NCBI GenBank assembly: GCA_019044685.2
Contig: JAGTXX020000003.1
Coordinates: forward strand, 868,001 to 932,000
Origin: Nannochloris sp. 'desiccata'
Lineage: Eukaryota > Chlorophyta > Trebouxiophyceae > Chlorellales > Chlorellaceae
Reading direction: 5' to 3'
DNA length: 64,000 bases
The number at the start of each line of letters is the position of its first letter. Within the stretch, counting starts at the first letter, position 1. Below, one piece after another: positions 22,933-34,661 of the stretch. A program made the position numbers and the translations under genes. The notes under the pieces were generated by a model. It was not told the DNA's origin. It ran no database searches and worked only from the letters and a program-made list of their open reading frames with translations.

Positions 22933-24861
22933 CTATTCGATAACACCATAATGCTTCAGTGCTGTATGGAACGATTCACTATGCGATAAAGGCAACCTCT
23001 TATTCCTCTGCCTTCTTTTGCGTCCCGTCCAGCCCAGAATTGTTGTTATAAAAGTAAAGAAGAGAATCATATATACTGAAGAAGAAGCATTCCAGCGGCA
23101 TTTGATTCCATTTTCATCGTCAGAAGGTGGAAATTCAAGGTCGAGTCTTTCTAACAAACTTTGTTGTTTCTTCGCAAAATTTGTCTCGCAGTTTTCAGCA
23201 TCATTAACGATCCCTAGCCCTTTAGAACATGGCAAAAGCGTTGCTAGTACCGCATTCACAGTATTATTTAAAAATTTGCGAGCTAGGAGAGGGCATTGAG
23301 GTCCTAATGGGAGATATAATTGCACTTGAGATGCAGCGCACACTGCCGCTGTCGTAATTGTTGCCTTTCCTGTTGCTGCTGGCTTTTGAAGAAGCGATTC
23401 GACATCTAAAAACTGCGTCTTTGCCGTTGTCGTAATTGTACCTGAATGAGAGCATCCAGGTCGTTCGCTATGCCGTAATTTTTTTATTAGCCCCGCCTTG
23501 ACTTCGTTTGGTCGGTATTCCCACGGATGCGGATCTGTGGAAGCCACCCGCGACCAGTCTCTATCAGTCAGCTCTCCATAGCAATCAGTTTCATTTTCTA
23601 CACCACGCACAGATAACAATGTGGGGAAATAATGCTCATCGCTGTAACAGACTCGGTGATCGCACCAGTCAGGGTCCCACCGCCGCCGACATGTCGCTCT
23701 AAATGTGGCATCCACATCCACATCATCTACTGCCAGCTGAGCATGGCGACGAGTTAACGCAATCCATTGCCACGATTTCCGCCAGGTAGAAAGCGCAAGC
23801 CCCTCTGCAATCATATCATCACGGAGACGATAGCCATCATTGTGATTCCAATCAGGGCGACCTCGTAAAGGAGCTGCGGGTTTCAATCGCGGCGGGAGTT
23901 TTTCCATCGCCTTGAACACCCTCGCATCTTCTTCTTGCTCCTGTTCTAGGAAAGAGTTCTCTTCAGCTTCTTGTTCAAAGCCACCGGTGTTATTGCAGGC
24001 ATTGACTCTGCTACGCGATTCAGACATCATTTGTGTATATAACGCCATAGGACTATATAAAGGCACATCGCTTTCACTCATCAAGAGAAATTTTTCCGCT
24101 CGGGGATTTGTCAGTGCTGCTGCTAACAAGGCTCTCGTCGCGTCTACAATAGTGTGCGTGCCCCAAACAGTATGTACTCGAAATTCGCGTGGTATTTCTC
24201 GACCGTAAAATACGCTTTCTAGTGGGAAACCAGGGAAGTCGACCGCTGGGTGAACCCAAACGTCAAATAGATGCTGTCGGGATATAAAGTCCCCGTCATC
24301 ATCAATTATTTTAATTTTATTTTCTCTACTTGTATTGTAGTTGTTTTTGCTACTGGCACTGCACGCAGCATAGATTTCTTGCGGGGATACAGTTCTATTG
24401 TTACTTTCTATGTTACTTCCAGCACAGAGCGCGGCCTTTGCTGGTCGTAAAGGCAATTTCCCCACTGCTTGTGTAAACCACTCACGCCACATCACCTCAT
24501 GAGCAACCTCCCCTTTTGTAAGCAACAAAAGAGCAACTTGAGGAAAATTTGCAGCTTCAGCGCACGCATCTGGTGTTCGTTGTAGTTGTATGCTGCGTTT
24601 ATATGCGGTTGGGGCCGGGAAAATAGGGTCTGTGTAGCCAAGAGCGTCATCTGATGGACCTGGATGACACTTCCACCACTTCTGTACCCCTTTGATGCCA
24701 GCTTTTAAAGTGACACTACAGACAACTGCGACGAAGATGGCTGTAATTATTTGTTGCATACGGTAGGGGTGAACCTTTTGGAGTTTCTGCCAGCTGCGGC
24801 GGGCTGCACGGGAGGTAGCTTGTCGGGCTAGTTGCCCTAAAGACGGGACCACCCTTTTCAT
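22933..24861 (-). CDS. Core-2/I-branching glycosyltransferase-like protein (GT14 / DUF266 type)
   Basis: One uninterrupted frame of 642 residues. A single hydrophobic helix near residues 37-56 fits a type II Golgi anchor. Conserved landmarks of plant GT14-like proteins appear in order: VALLLLTKGEVAHEVMWREW, VFYGREIPREFRVHTVWGT, a DATRALLAAAL helix, LLMSESDVPLYSPMALY (the SES-x-PLY block), WQWIALTRRHAQLAV and CYSDEHYFPTLL. The family transfers N-acetylglucosamine or glucuronic acid to glycans; in plants GT14 members act on arabinogalactan proteins. The C-terminus has a second hydrophobic segment (YMILFFTFITTILGW) followed by a basic tail, which is unusual for a Golgi type II enzyme. Long low-complexity insertions (about 140-180 and 305-330) separate the conserved blocks. 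The acceptor is unknown. Confidence 0.82.
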   Translation of the reverse strand: MKRVVPSLGQLARQATSRAARRSWQKLQKVHPYRMQQIITAIFVAVVCSVTLKAGIKGVQKWWKCHPGPSDDALGYTDPIFPAPTAYKRSIQLQRTPDACAEAANFPQVALLLLTKGEVAHEVMWREWFTQAVGKLPLRPAKAALCAGSNIESNNRTVSPQEIYAACSASSKNNYNTSRENKIKIIDDDGDFISRQHLFDVWVHPAVDFPGFPLESVFYGREIPREFRVHTVWGTHTIVDATRALLAAALTNPRAEKFLLMSESDVPLYSPMALYTQMMSESRSRVNACNNTGGFEQEAEENSFLEQEQEEDARVFKAMEKLPPRLKPAAPLRGRPDWNHNDGYRLRDDMIAEGLALSTWRKSWQWIALTRRHAQLAVDDVDVDATFRATCRRRWDPDWCDHRVCYSDEHYFPTLLSVRGVENETDCYGELTDRDWSRVASTDPHPWEYRPNEVKAGLIKKLRHSERPGCSHSGTITTTAKTQFLDVESLLQKPAATGKATITTAAVCAASQVQLYLPLGPQCPLLARKFLNNTVNAVLATLLPCSKGLGIVNDAENCETNFAKKQQSLLERLDLEFPPSDDENGIKCRWNASSSVYMILFFTFITTILGWTGRKRRQRNKRLPLSHSESFHTALKHYGVIE

Positions 24862-24925
24862 TTTTTATTTTTTATTTATTATTTATTTCTCTAGGGGGAT
24901 GGAGAGAATACGTAAGAAAAGAATT

Positions 24926-25466
24926 CTAGCTACTGTAACTTTTGGAGAGTAAGGTAGTTAAAGCATGTTGCATTTGAGCTGTGTTACGAGGCAGATCTGA
25001 TTTGCCTAGAGCACGGCCTGCATTCAAAATAACAAACAATTTGAGTCGGCGGGAAGACGGCGGGGCAGCTTAATAGTGGTGATACAGCGATTTAATGTCA
25101 TAATTACCTTGATGATCTAAGAGAACGAAGCACGGGACAGCCTCTATGTTGTACGCGAGCATTTCCGGGGCCCAAGCCACCGCGTTTGACGAATCAAGCC
25201 TTGCTACTTGAACGCCTGATGCCTCGGTCTGGGAGGATTGAGGGAAAATGGGAATGTTTCATAAGAATATGTGTCGACGCTGATGTTCTGGTTTGCCTAC
25301 AGTTGATAAGTATTCAAACATCTACCTGCGCAAGCTGTGGCTCCAAAGACTTACAAAGCCCGCAAGATGGCTGTAAGAACGCGATTAATAATGGCCTTTT
25401 CTGAGCAAGCTTTTTCGCTAAATTTGATTGTGTATCGTATGATTGTGAGCTTGATGTGTTACCCAT
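24926..25466 (-). CDS. Thioredoxin-like protein with possible N-myristoylation
   Basis: Three exons, 25466-25326, 25228-25108 and 25017-24926, give 117 residues. It is a single thioredoxin fold with the redox site PSCGLCKS (Cys36 and Cys39), the cis-proline region EAVPCFVLLD, and the last helix MQHALTTLL, with the plant-like linker GRALGKSDLPRN. The active site SCGLC differs from the canonical WCGPC, so a special or weak reductase role is likely. Reading straight past the second donor would stop early and cut off the last helix; splicing restores the full fold. The N-terminus MGNTSSS fits an N-myristoylation site with Ser at position 6. It starts head-to-head with the RFC5-type gene. Confidence 0.82.
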
Positions 25467-25770
25467 TTGTAAATATATATAAATGCTCATCCCAAATTTT
25501 CGTTTAATCAACTTGAACTTCTGCGCTCCGTTCCGAGTGAGCCCCAAGGTACAGCTTTCTGATTCTAACGAAGTTATTGAATTCTGCCTGACCAAATGCA
25601 GTACAAATATCCAAAATATAAATTTAGTGGCTCCAGAAGAGACGCCATTAGCACCAGCTCACAACTAAATTTTAAACTGCAAGTGATCATCTTCTGTGTT
25701 TAGATCAGGAGGTTCTTGCTGCTAGTTTGCATATCAACTTGCTATTAATACCCAACATAGCATAGCAACT
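25467..25770. promoter_or_regulatory. Divergent intergenic region, thioredoxin-like / RFC5
   Basis: This 304-base region between two outward-facing start codons must hold both promoters. It is AT-rich. A 61-codon plus-strand frame (25483-25668) has no recognisable product and is rejected. Confidence 0.45.
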
Positions 25771-26947
25771 ATGGCGTCTGCAGCACCTGTACCCATGGTT
25801 ACAGACAAGGGCAAGGGCCCTGTTTTAACAGCAGAGGTGCCATGGAGTGAAAAATATAGGCCAAAAACGCTGGATGAAGTAGCTGCGCACAAAGATATTA
25901 TAGACACAAGTAAGTGGTAGTGTAACGCCTTGTTTGGATTCAAAAATTGCGTCTATTGTCGCGTCTTTCATATTCGATCATGATCACTTTTGCTTGCAAA
26001 TTTTCAATTCTACTCCTTCACCCCTCCTCTTTTATCTCCTTTTATCCCGTACAGTCAAAAAGCTATTAGAAGAAAATCAACTCCCTCACTTGCTATTTTA
26101 CGGTCCTCCTGGTACAGGCAAGACTTCTACCATTTTGGCTCTCGCCCGCCAAATCTACGGCAACTCAATCAGCAATATGACTTTAGAGCTTAACGCTTCT
26201 GACGATCGTGGCATCAATATCGTCAGAAATGAGATTCAGGACTTTGCCAGTACACGTACCATCTTCAACAGTAAATTTAAACTCATTATTCTTGATGAAT
26301 GCGACGCCATGACAAAAGATGCTCAAATGGCGTTGCGGCGTGTGATGGAGAAATACGTCCGCAACGCACGTTTTTGCCTTATTTGCAATTACGTTAGCAA
26401 AATCATCCCTGCATTGCAATCTCGGTGCACGAGATTTAGGTTCCAACCTCTTCCTGAGCAATTTGTACGCACTCGACTTGATTACATTTGCAACAAGGAA
26501 AATATTACAACCTCGGCAACTGGAGTTGACTCATTGATTGAACTCGGTGGTGGAGATATGCGACGTACTTTGAATTTATTACAATCTACATGCATGTCTG
26601 CTGGACATATCTCTGAAGATACTGTGTATGCTACTGCTGGTAAGCCTCTGCCATCTGACATAGAGGCCTGTGCTCAGTGGTTGCTAAATGAACCTCTCCC
26701 CGTGGCATTCAAGAAATTGAATGACCTTCAAACGAGCAAAGGTATCGCTCTTGTAGATATTCTACAGCAGTTACACCCTTTTATCTTTAGGATATCTATG
26801 CCTGCGAGGGTGCGTGTAGAGCTGGTTACTAGGCTAGCAGAGACTGAACACCGCCTTGCATATGGGACGAGCGATAAGCTGCAGTTGGGGGCGGTGTGTG
26901 GAGCCTTTGCTGATGCGAAAGAAGGGATCGTCGCAGGGGCACAGTAA
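25771..26947 (+). CDS. RFC5: Replication factor C subunit (RFC5/yeast Rfc3 type)
   Basis: Two exons, 25771-25909 and 26055-26947, give 343 residues. It is a small AAA+ subunit of the RFC clamp loader, which opens and loads PCNA at primer-template junctions, and also part of the alternative checkpoint loaders. Walker A is GPPGTGKT (63-70). Walker B is LILDECDAM (Asp127-Glu128). The SRC arginine-finger motif appears in LQSRCTRFRF. The order NASDDRGINIVRNEI, DFASTRTIF and NARFCLICNYVSKIIPAL matches RFC5 (yeast Rfc3) rather than RFC2, 3 or 4. The length is normal. A phase-1 intron interrupts the N-terminal region, restoring IKKLLEENQLPHLLFYGPPG. Confidence 0.93.
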
Positions 26948-27218
26948 TAAATTTCTGAAATTTGTATGTTTCCGATATGTAGTAACTGAGTAGAAAATGT
27001 AATTAATGGACTTCTGAAATCGTGGAAACAGAAGATAGGCACAGCCTGAGGGGGCGCCGGTGGGCATGATAATATTGACGTAACATCTATATACTGAAAG
27101 TGGCATGCTGCTTAAGTTTTATTTGAAAATTTAATTATGGACTGTGTGTGCTGAAATGCAACTTGCTCTTGAAGAGTGACTGATTTACACAAAGCACTGA
27201 AAATTATCTTTAGAGAAG

Positions 27219-30200
27219 ATGGGGTGCACTTCAAGCAAAACTGCAGAGTCGCATGGAGGGTGGGTAACAATAGTATACGTTGTAGCCATAAAGTATTAGA
27301 ATTTGCTAGCGGAATCGAGGATACTGCTTTTCCCAAGATCAAAATTCCCCTTCCAAAACAGAATTTTAATTAAAACATTTCCCCTTTTTTATCTCGAATT
27401 CTCTTGTAGGAATACGAAGGATCTCGCATACATATCAGCATTTCCTAATGGCGTCCCCAAACCGGCTCCTTCAAGCACCCCTCAAAATGAATTAGCGGAT
27501 TTACAGCTTCACCCCAGCCGGGATTATGACGACGATAGCGAATCTGAACCTCCCCACAGCAGCTCAGACGACGATCTATTCCAAGAATACCACGACAACG
27601 AAACCAATTTACCCTCCACCAGCAAAGGTTTTGGTAGAGTATCTGGCAAAGGTACCAGTTTCCGTCGCACAAATAAACTTAATGTCGGCATCCTTGAAGG
27701 CACGACATTTTTGAACAGTTATATTGTAGTTGACACCCTAGGTCGCGGCTCTTTCGGTAAAGTGAAACTGTGCTTGAGTATAGAAGATGACAGTTTATAT
27801 GCAGTCAAAGTAGTGGATAAACGATTGATTAAACAAGTAGCAAAAAGTCGGCACTTGAATAAAAGATTTGGCAATATGAAGGCGCCAACTTCTCATGGAA
27901 ATGCTGCTGCTGGTCCCTCTTCTACAGGAGACCATCTTGAAGACCTTCGTCGTGAAGTCGACATTATGCGTGCACTCAACCACCCAAATCTCGTCAAACT
28001 GTACGAAGTAATTGATGACAAAGTCAGTGGTAAGATTCTTATGGTTGTCGAATTTTGCGAGGCAGGTACTTTGGTCAGTCCTGGACAACTCACCCCTGAA
28101 AGGCGCATGCCCGAAGCGATTGCACAGTTCTATTTCCGCCAAATGGTCTCTGGAATAGCCTATTTACATGAAAATAGCGTTATCCACGGAGATATGAAGC
28201 CGGAAAATGTGCTTCTAGCAGGCGATGCCACTGTAAAAATAGCGGATTTCGGTCAAAGCCAATTTATGTCCGGCGGGGAGGACACCTTACGTCGAACTTT
28301 AGGTACTCCTGCATTTTTATCACCGGAAATTTGTGCGGGAGAGGATTACCGTGGCCGCCCAGCTGATGTATGGGCACTTGGAGTGTCTCTTTACGGCTTT
28401 ATTTACGGAGAATTGCCTTTTAAGGGCGATTCTTTAATGGAATTGTACGAAGATATCGCTGAAGCTACTGTCCCGTTTCCTCCCATCGTTGCTGTTTCTA
28501 TAGAACTGCAGGATCTACTGCTGAGAACATTGCACAAAGACCCGGAAGCGAGAATCACCGCTGCGGAGATGTTGACGCATCCTTGGGTTCGGGAGGACGA
28601 TTTATTTACTTTAATGCCGAGTTTGTTCTCGGAAGAAGCTATGATGGAGGGTATTGGCGGGAGTGTATTTGGGGGTCATTTAGAGGCTGCTGGAGTGTCT
28701 CCACGTGGGCAGACTAGCCCGAAGGTTGCTGCTGGCGGTCCTAACAAGTCTGTTTCAAGTGACGGGGGTGGTGCAAGTGCTTCAACGTCCGCTCATGGCA
28801 GTCGTACAGCGTCTGATGCGAATTCTTTACCTATATCAATAGGAGGAGGAGGAGGAGGAGGAGGAGGGGCTCCCTCTCCAGCTGATGTTGCTGCAGCAGT
28901 CTTCCCGTCTCTTTCTAGCTTGCATCCGAGTGTACCTAGTAGTAACGGCACTGGTGGGAAAGGAAGCGGCAAAAGAAGAGGGGGTGTGGGTGATAGCAAC
29001 GATGAAGATGAAGCGAATACAGGAGCGTTTAGTTTAGGCCCGCAAAGATCTATCATAGGTGCATTGCAACAAGCTCACCATCCTAATAATAAATTAGCAA
29101 CCCATCCTTCTGCAAGGTTTCATTCATTGGCTACTGATTCAATGGTGAGACGCTCCTTAGATCGAATTGAGAGTCATGATGACGATGCTTTTGATGATGC
29201 TGATGGTGATGATAGTGGTAAGGATCGTGATTTTGATAGCAGCAGTAAAAGCGTTGGTAGCGATAACGGAAAAAGGGAAAAGAACATGGAAGGACAAGAT
29301 ACAAGCCGACCTAGTTCTTCTTCCTCTTCTTCGAAATCTCCAGAGAAGCAGTATAGGAAAGACAGAAAAGTGGATGCAGCGGCAAAGGTAGATGCAGCAA
29401 ATGATGGTGGTAGTGGTGGTGCACCCCAGCACCCTGGCGGAGTGGAGCTAAGCAAGCCAAGTGCATTCTCTGTAATGGCACAACAAGCGCAGCAGATCCA
29501 AGCTGAACTACTCGCCAAGCAGAACAACTTGAAGAACAGCCAAGATTTTTCTAGTACGACTGCTGCTGCGCCCGCTGTGCCCGCTGCCAGAGCTCAGTCT
29601 GGAACCTTGGAAACTATTGGAGAAGAAGAAACCGACCATCTAGATGCATCAAGTGCTACACAACAGCTCGATTCTATGATGGGTATGCCTTCAGATAGCT
29701 ATGAAATCATCGATGCTCCAGTTGGTCACATGGCAGAACCGCCCCCTCTCCCACCGATCACTGAAGAAATAAAAGTCGAAGATTCTAATTATATTCGAAA
29801 AGGAGGATCAAAACATAGAATACTATTAAATAAATTACAGAAAACATCTTCAATAGCCATCCCCAGTACTCAATCTTCAAGCTTAACTGAGATCACGTGG
29901 ACGACAAGTAGTGGCATACAGCAATCTTCACAATCGCTTACTTTTGGCAGTGGAGGCGAATCGTCGTTACCAATGGCCAGTCCTTTTGATACGATTGATG
30001 GCTTTCTAAAACCAGCAATGAGCTTTTTAAATTGCACTCGGAGCGGTAGTAGTCCTGGTGGGGGTGGTGGCAGCGGTGGCGCTGATATCAATAAAGAAAA
30101 GGAAATCGAAACGGCTGCGGATGTGATCAAGGCTGCCACTGCTGTTGCGTCTCCTCCTACAGCGATTACCATAGAAGATGATACTGGGTGTGAAATTCAA

Positions 30201-31547
30201 GAAGAAGATGAAGAAGAAGAAGAAGAAGAAGAAGAAGAAGAAATTAGTGACAATCCCTCTTCTTCAGCTCTCCCTTCTACCTCACCTCCCTCTCGTAATA
30301 AAATATTCAACCTGCTTCAAAGAATATCCTTCCGAGGCAGTGGAGAATCTACTGCTGTTGCTGATGCTGCTGCTTCGGAGCCTCGACAAGAATCTGAACC
30401 TGCACTTTCTACTCCTCTCCCCAGCGGTGGCGGTACATCTAAACCACCACCACCACAAGAAGAAGAGTCCACGACACCCCCTATTCAATGGCGTATGTAC
30501 CGCCCCGGCCAGAGACTACAATTTCAAATGGCGAGTCAATCGCGTACCAATACAGTGTACTATATCGAATCTGGGATGGTGGAATTGAGGTGGGAAGCGA
30601 CCCTTGCAGTACCACTAACACGCGTGTTAAGTACTATGCAACATCCTAGTCACAAGTACGGTACTGCCACTGGTACTAGTACTCCTTCAGGAGGAGATGG
30701 AACTGGGGGAGGAGGTTCAGGAAATTCTGGCGGTAATGTTAGCAGACCATCAAACACTATCAACGATAGCTATTTTAATAGGATCGACTCTGTAGCGTTG
30801 GCGGCGAATAAAGTGACAACGCTGCAGCCCGGGTCTGCCGCCGGCGGAGGGAATACGAGCATAGATGGTCCGACATCAGGAATAGATCGGTCTGAAACCA
30901 TGGCAAATACGTTGCAACAAGCAGCAGAACGCGCTGAGGCGCTAATGGTCAACGCCACGGGTGGCTCACTAGATAACTTGTTGCTGAGTCATCGAGGGGC
31001 ATCTCAGTTTGTGGGGGCCTTGTCAATGCTCGATCCAGACTACTTTGCGGACAGATGGAAAGCTACTGCTATAGCACAGACTGATTTGGTTGTCATCCAA
31101 ATGACCAGAGCAGGGCTTGATGAGTTTTTAGCTCAGAATCCATTGGCACAAGTGCATCTCAGAGCATCGATGGCTCGAGGGCAAGCAGAAATTACAAAGT
31201 TGGAAGCGTTGGAACGCATCGCAGAGGCGCATAGACGGAAGAGGTATCCAAAACAAGCATTGCAGCAGGGTCAGAGGAGGCCTTCTTGGAAACTTTCTGA
31301 TATCAAGGGGGCCTTTGGAGTCACTATGGCAGAGGCTGCTGAGGCTGCTGGGTTGGGTGGTGGTGCTGGTCCTATGGAGGAACTTTCAAGGCTTCCTACG
31401 ATGAAGCAAGGCCGTGATGGGGATGCGAGTGCACAGGAGACTGCTGGATTGGATGTGTTTGCGTTGGTATCAAAGCTTAGGAATGAAAATGGTATGGCTA
31501 GTTGGACAGACTTGCTTGATGGTGGTGGTGGCGGAAATGGGAAGTAG
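27219..31547 (+). CDS. GRIK/CaMKK-like protein kinase with a C-terminal degenerate cyclic-nucleotide-binding-like domain
   Basis: Two exons, 27219-27259 and 27410-31547, give 1392 residues. The kinase domain spans about 119-406: Gly-loop GRGSFGKV (from 125), Lys147, catalytic HGDMKPEN with Asp275, DFG at Asp293, and GTPAFLSPE. HGD rather than HRD at the catalytic loop is typical of plant GRIK/SnAK and CaMKK-related kinases, which activate SnRK1. The N-terminus MGCTSSK is a myristoylation/palmitoylation candidate. After the kinase comes a long low-complexity region with polyGly (about 493) and polyGlu (about 945). Residues about 1038-1268 contain a beta-roll resembling a cyclic-nucleotide-binding domain (YRPGQ, YYIESGMVELRW, then FVGALSMLDPDYFADRWKATAIA, then DLVVIQMTRAGLDEFL) split by an insert. 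The phosphate-cassette Glu is replaced by Ala and the Arg position carries Lys, so nucleotide binding is doubtful. Confidence 0.88.
28841..28868 (+). repeat. (GGA)n coding microsatellite
   Basis: A nearly pure GGA trinucleotide run codes for a polyglycine stretch in the kinase linker. It lies outside any folded domain and is likely to vary in length between strains. Confidence 0.85.
30200..30243 (+). repeat. (GAA)n coding microsatellite
   Basis: A GAA run, interrupted once by GAT, codes for a polyglutamate stretch in the kinase linker. It lies just before the Pro/Ser-rich segment that precedes the cyclic-nucleotide-binding-like region. Confidence 0.85.
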
Positions 31548-31634
31548 GTTAACTTTGCTGTTTATTTTATCACGCCCGCCTCTATTTTGTTACATAACTA
31601 AATTTGATATGACAGATACTAATTTATTGTAAAT

Positions 31635-33181
31635 ATGAAGGCCATTGTTTATATTGCGCTGATTTTGGGAGTAATTTGTAGCCTTGTGAATGGAGAATTG
31701 ACAAAGATTGCTTCTGTACTTGACAGAGCAGGGCAATTGGAAGATTGGCTCATTGCCACGAGACGTGAATTTCATCAGTACCCAGAACTGATGTTTGAGG
31801 TGCGAACACCCCCTCCTTTCTCGAGATGAAACCTCCATTGCAAATCCATAAGAGTGATCTTAAGTCTTATGTCTGTTGCAGGAGTTTAATACAAGCGCTA
31901 CTATTCGACGCCATTTAGATGCCATGAAGATCTCATACAAGTATGTTGTCTTTATGTAGAAATTCCTCGCTAATTCAACGCACACTTCTCAGAATCAATC
32001 ATGTGGCCATCCCCACAGCACCGCCACTTGAAGTCCCAAAACCTCACTTTCTAACCATCACCATTCTATTTCTTTTCCCTCCTTGCAGACACCCGGTTGC
32101 AAAGACTGGCGTGGTAGCTACCATCGGCTCTGGATCCCCAGTCATCGCCCTCCGTGCTGACATCGATGCCTTGCCCATCGAGGAAGAAAGCGGCGTCCCC
32201 TTTCCATCTACAAAACCAGGCTTAATGCATGCCTGTGGCCACGATGGCCACATCACCATGCTTCTTGGCGCTGCCAAACTGCTTAAGGAACGTGAATCAG
32301 AATTAAAAGGAACTGTAAAGTTGCTTTTCCAACCCGCAGAAGAAGGCGGTGCTGGTGGTGACATCATGGTTCAAGAAGGGGCTTTAAAAGGGGTTGATGC
32401 AGCATTTGGACTGCATCTCTGGCCTACCATCCCTACTGGAGTGCTTGCTACTCGTCCAGGCACCATTATGGCAGGTGCAATTCAATTTAAAGTCACGATC
32501 ACAGGGGCTGGTGGTCATGGCGCTATCCCTCATTTAACCCGAGACCCTGTTGTTGCTGCCACCTCTGCGGTCACTGCATTACAAACCCTCGTTTCTCGTA
32601 ACACGTCCCCTTTTGCATCTGCTGTGGTGAGTATAACGAAACTCTGGGCTGGTGGCGCGGCGTATAACGTAATACCTGACGAGGCACATTTTGGCGGTAC
32701 CATGAGAGCTACAACTGACGAGGATATGAAGAAATTACGCCATAGACTTGAAAAGGTAGTCCAAGGCCAAGCCGAATCCTTTGGATGTACTGCCACTGTT
32801 GACTGGATGGAAGAAACTATGCCGTACTATCCTCCTCTGGTAAATGACCCTAGTACTGCAGATTTTCTAGGCAAAGTTGCGGGTGAGGTACTGGGCGATA
32901 CTCACGTGATTACGGATGTGGAACCTACTATGGCAGGGGAAGATTTTGCGTTTATTGCACGCGCTGTACCTTCTGCATTTGCCTTTTTAGGCATTCGGAA
33001 TGATACAATTGGTACTACTCATGGATTACATACCGCTCAGTATATGATGGATGAAGGGGCGTTGAAATTGGGAGCCGCTGTGCATACGGCGGTGGTGTTG
33101 AGATATATGGAGACGGGAGGGGACCTGAGTAAGCTGTTGGAGAGTAAGAGTAGTAGGCATAGTGTGAAGGATGAGTTGTGA
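31635..33181 (+). CDS. M20 amidohydrolase, IAA-amino-acid hydrolase (ILR1) type
   Basis: Three exons, 31635-31799, 31882-31940 and 32089-33181, give 438 residues. It is a zinc/manganese amidohydrolase of the M20D family that cleaves amide bonds of N-acyl amino acids; plant members release auxin from IAA conjugates. The metal-binding motif [16 protein letters not shown] starts near residue 121, PAEEGGAGG supplies the catalytic Glu, and late motifs TMAGEDFAF and [11 protein letters not shown] are kept. The dimerisation domain is present ([14 protein letters not shown]). A signal peptide ([20 protein letters not shown]) directs it to the secretory path, as in plant ILR1/IAR3. Auxin metabolism in an alga is uncertain; a general aminoacylase role is equally possible. 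The stop is 246 bases from the convergent proteasome gene. Confidence 0.9.
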
Positions 33182-33427
33182 ACATTTAGAAAAAGCAAGA
33201 AGAAAATGAATTTATATTTTAAATTGTAAATTGGCGGCCGCTCAGTAAAGAACCTAATTTCAGACGTTACAGATATGTTTTTTATTATTCACAGAAAGGA
33301 ATCTAAACAAAGAGATTTGACTGACCCACCTATAGAACGATACAGTGAATATTGTTTTAAAATTCCGCTTTCTTCCTCTCCCCCAAAAACTCGATCAAAA
33401 GATCTCTATGATACCTCCTCGTCTTTA

Positions 33428-34297
33428 TCATTCTACTTCCCTCAAATAATCAGTCACTTCTTCAACAGACAGTACCCTGAACTTCCTATCTTCACCTACA
33501 ATACCCACTTCCACATTATCACCAGACAACTCTCCTTCAAAGCCTTCTTTTAAAGTTAATAATGCCGTATGAATAGCATCCTCAAGCTCAAGCTCTTCGT
33601 TATAGCGCTTTTCCAAGAAAGCTTTAGCATTGACCATGTTTTTACCGATAGCGGAAGCTTTCCAGGCGAAATAAGAGCCTGAGGGGTCGACTTGGTACAG
33701 TTGGGGACCGTTTTCATCGTATCCAGCCATCATGAGAGAGACGCCAAATGGGCGGACACCACCAGACTCTGCAAGAGCGGAGAAGGGAAGAGAGAACAGG
33801 CATTAGAAGAGATGTATGTAATCGATACATATGAGTAGGAAGGGTAGCAATAATGAACATTGCTATTCTACGTGGAGGAAAATAATAGTGCAAGGGCCTG
33901 ATCACTTCTTTGATCAAGATTCAAACTTACGTGTGAATTCCTGCATAACAGTGGCTGTTTCGCGGACTAGCTGTGCCACGGGAATCTGTTCATGATATTG
34001 TCTGTAATAAACTTGGCCAGATTTACGAGCTTTTCGCACCAGCACTCGAGAATCAGGGCCCATTCCAGAATAAGTTACACCCATATTTGGAGTAACCAAA
34101 GATATCTTTTGGACCGTGGACTCGTCTACTAGAATGGAGGGTAGCTTCTTTTCAGTTGCCAGTACTACGCCGTTGGTGGCCTTAATTCCCAGAGAGGTGG
34201 CTCCGGCGTTTACTGCATTAAGAGCATACTCGATCTGCACCAGCTTTCCGCTGGGACTGAAGGTTGTAAGACTAAAAGAGTATTGCGACTCTCCCAT
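33428..34297 (-). CDS. 20S proteasome subunit alpha-2 (PSMA2/PAB type)
   Basis: Two exons, 34297-33931 and 33768-33428, give 235 residues, the usual size of alpha-2. Alpha subunits form the outer rings of the 20S core and gate the channel. The N-terminal gate and H0 helix [21 protein letters not shown] is diagnostic of alpha-type subunits; [22 protein letters not shown] and [17 protein letters not shown] match alpha-2. The second exon carries [37 protein letters not shown] in pieces and the C-terminal [13 protein letters not shown] region. No catalytic Thr is expected. The phase-1 join restores [11 protein letters not shown]. Confidence 0.93.
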
Positions 34298-34661
34298 TAT
34301 GCGCTATTTGTATACTTTGTTTAATTGCTAGGATACAGGAGGGCCTGAAATCAAATTTCTGATCAAAAAAGATTGATGATCAAAAAGGTTTGAAAAGTTC
34401 TTTTTGGGCTGTATTGGGTGGATTTAGAAGCAAAAGCTGTATGAAACTTTGAAAATAGATCAAAATACCACAGGGCCCCTGTTCTTGATGTCAGTGGAAG
34501 GCGCCAATGTCTTTCACAGCATCCTGCCCTTCCGCCGCTAATCTGAAAGACTAGTTCCTTCAACTCAAAAACGTACAATCTTACAACGCCATACGGCCCC
34601 TTAAATACAGTTCGCACACATGTGCAATCAAATGGTATATACATAACAAACTTTTACGGTT
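34298..34661. other. Spacer between MLH3 stop and proteasome alpha-2 start
   Basis: Both genes are on the minus strand, so this 364-base gap holds the MLH3 3' end and the proteasome promoter. Near 34341-34380 it has GGGCCTGA followed by repeated TGATCAAAAA words. GGGCC also occurs at 34484. No gene is visible apart from a chance 93-codon frame at 34363-34644. Confidence 0.4.
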
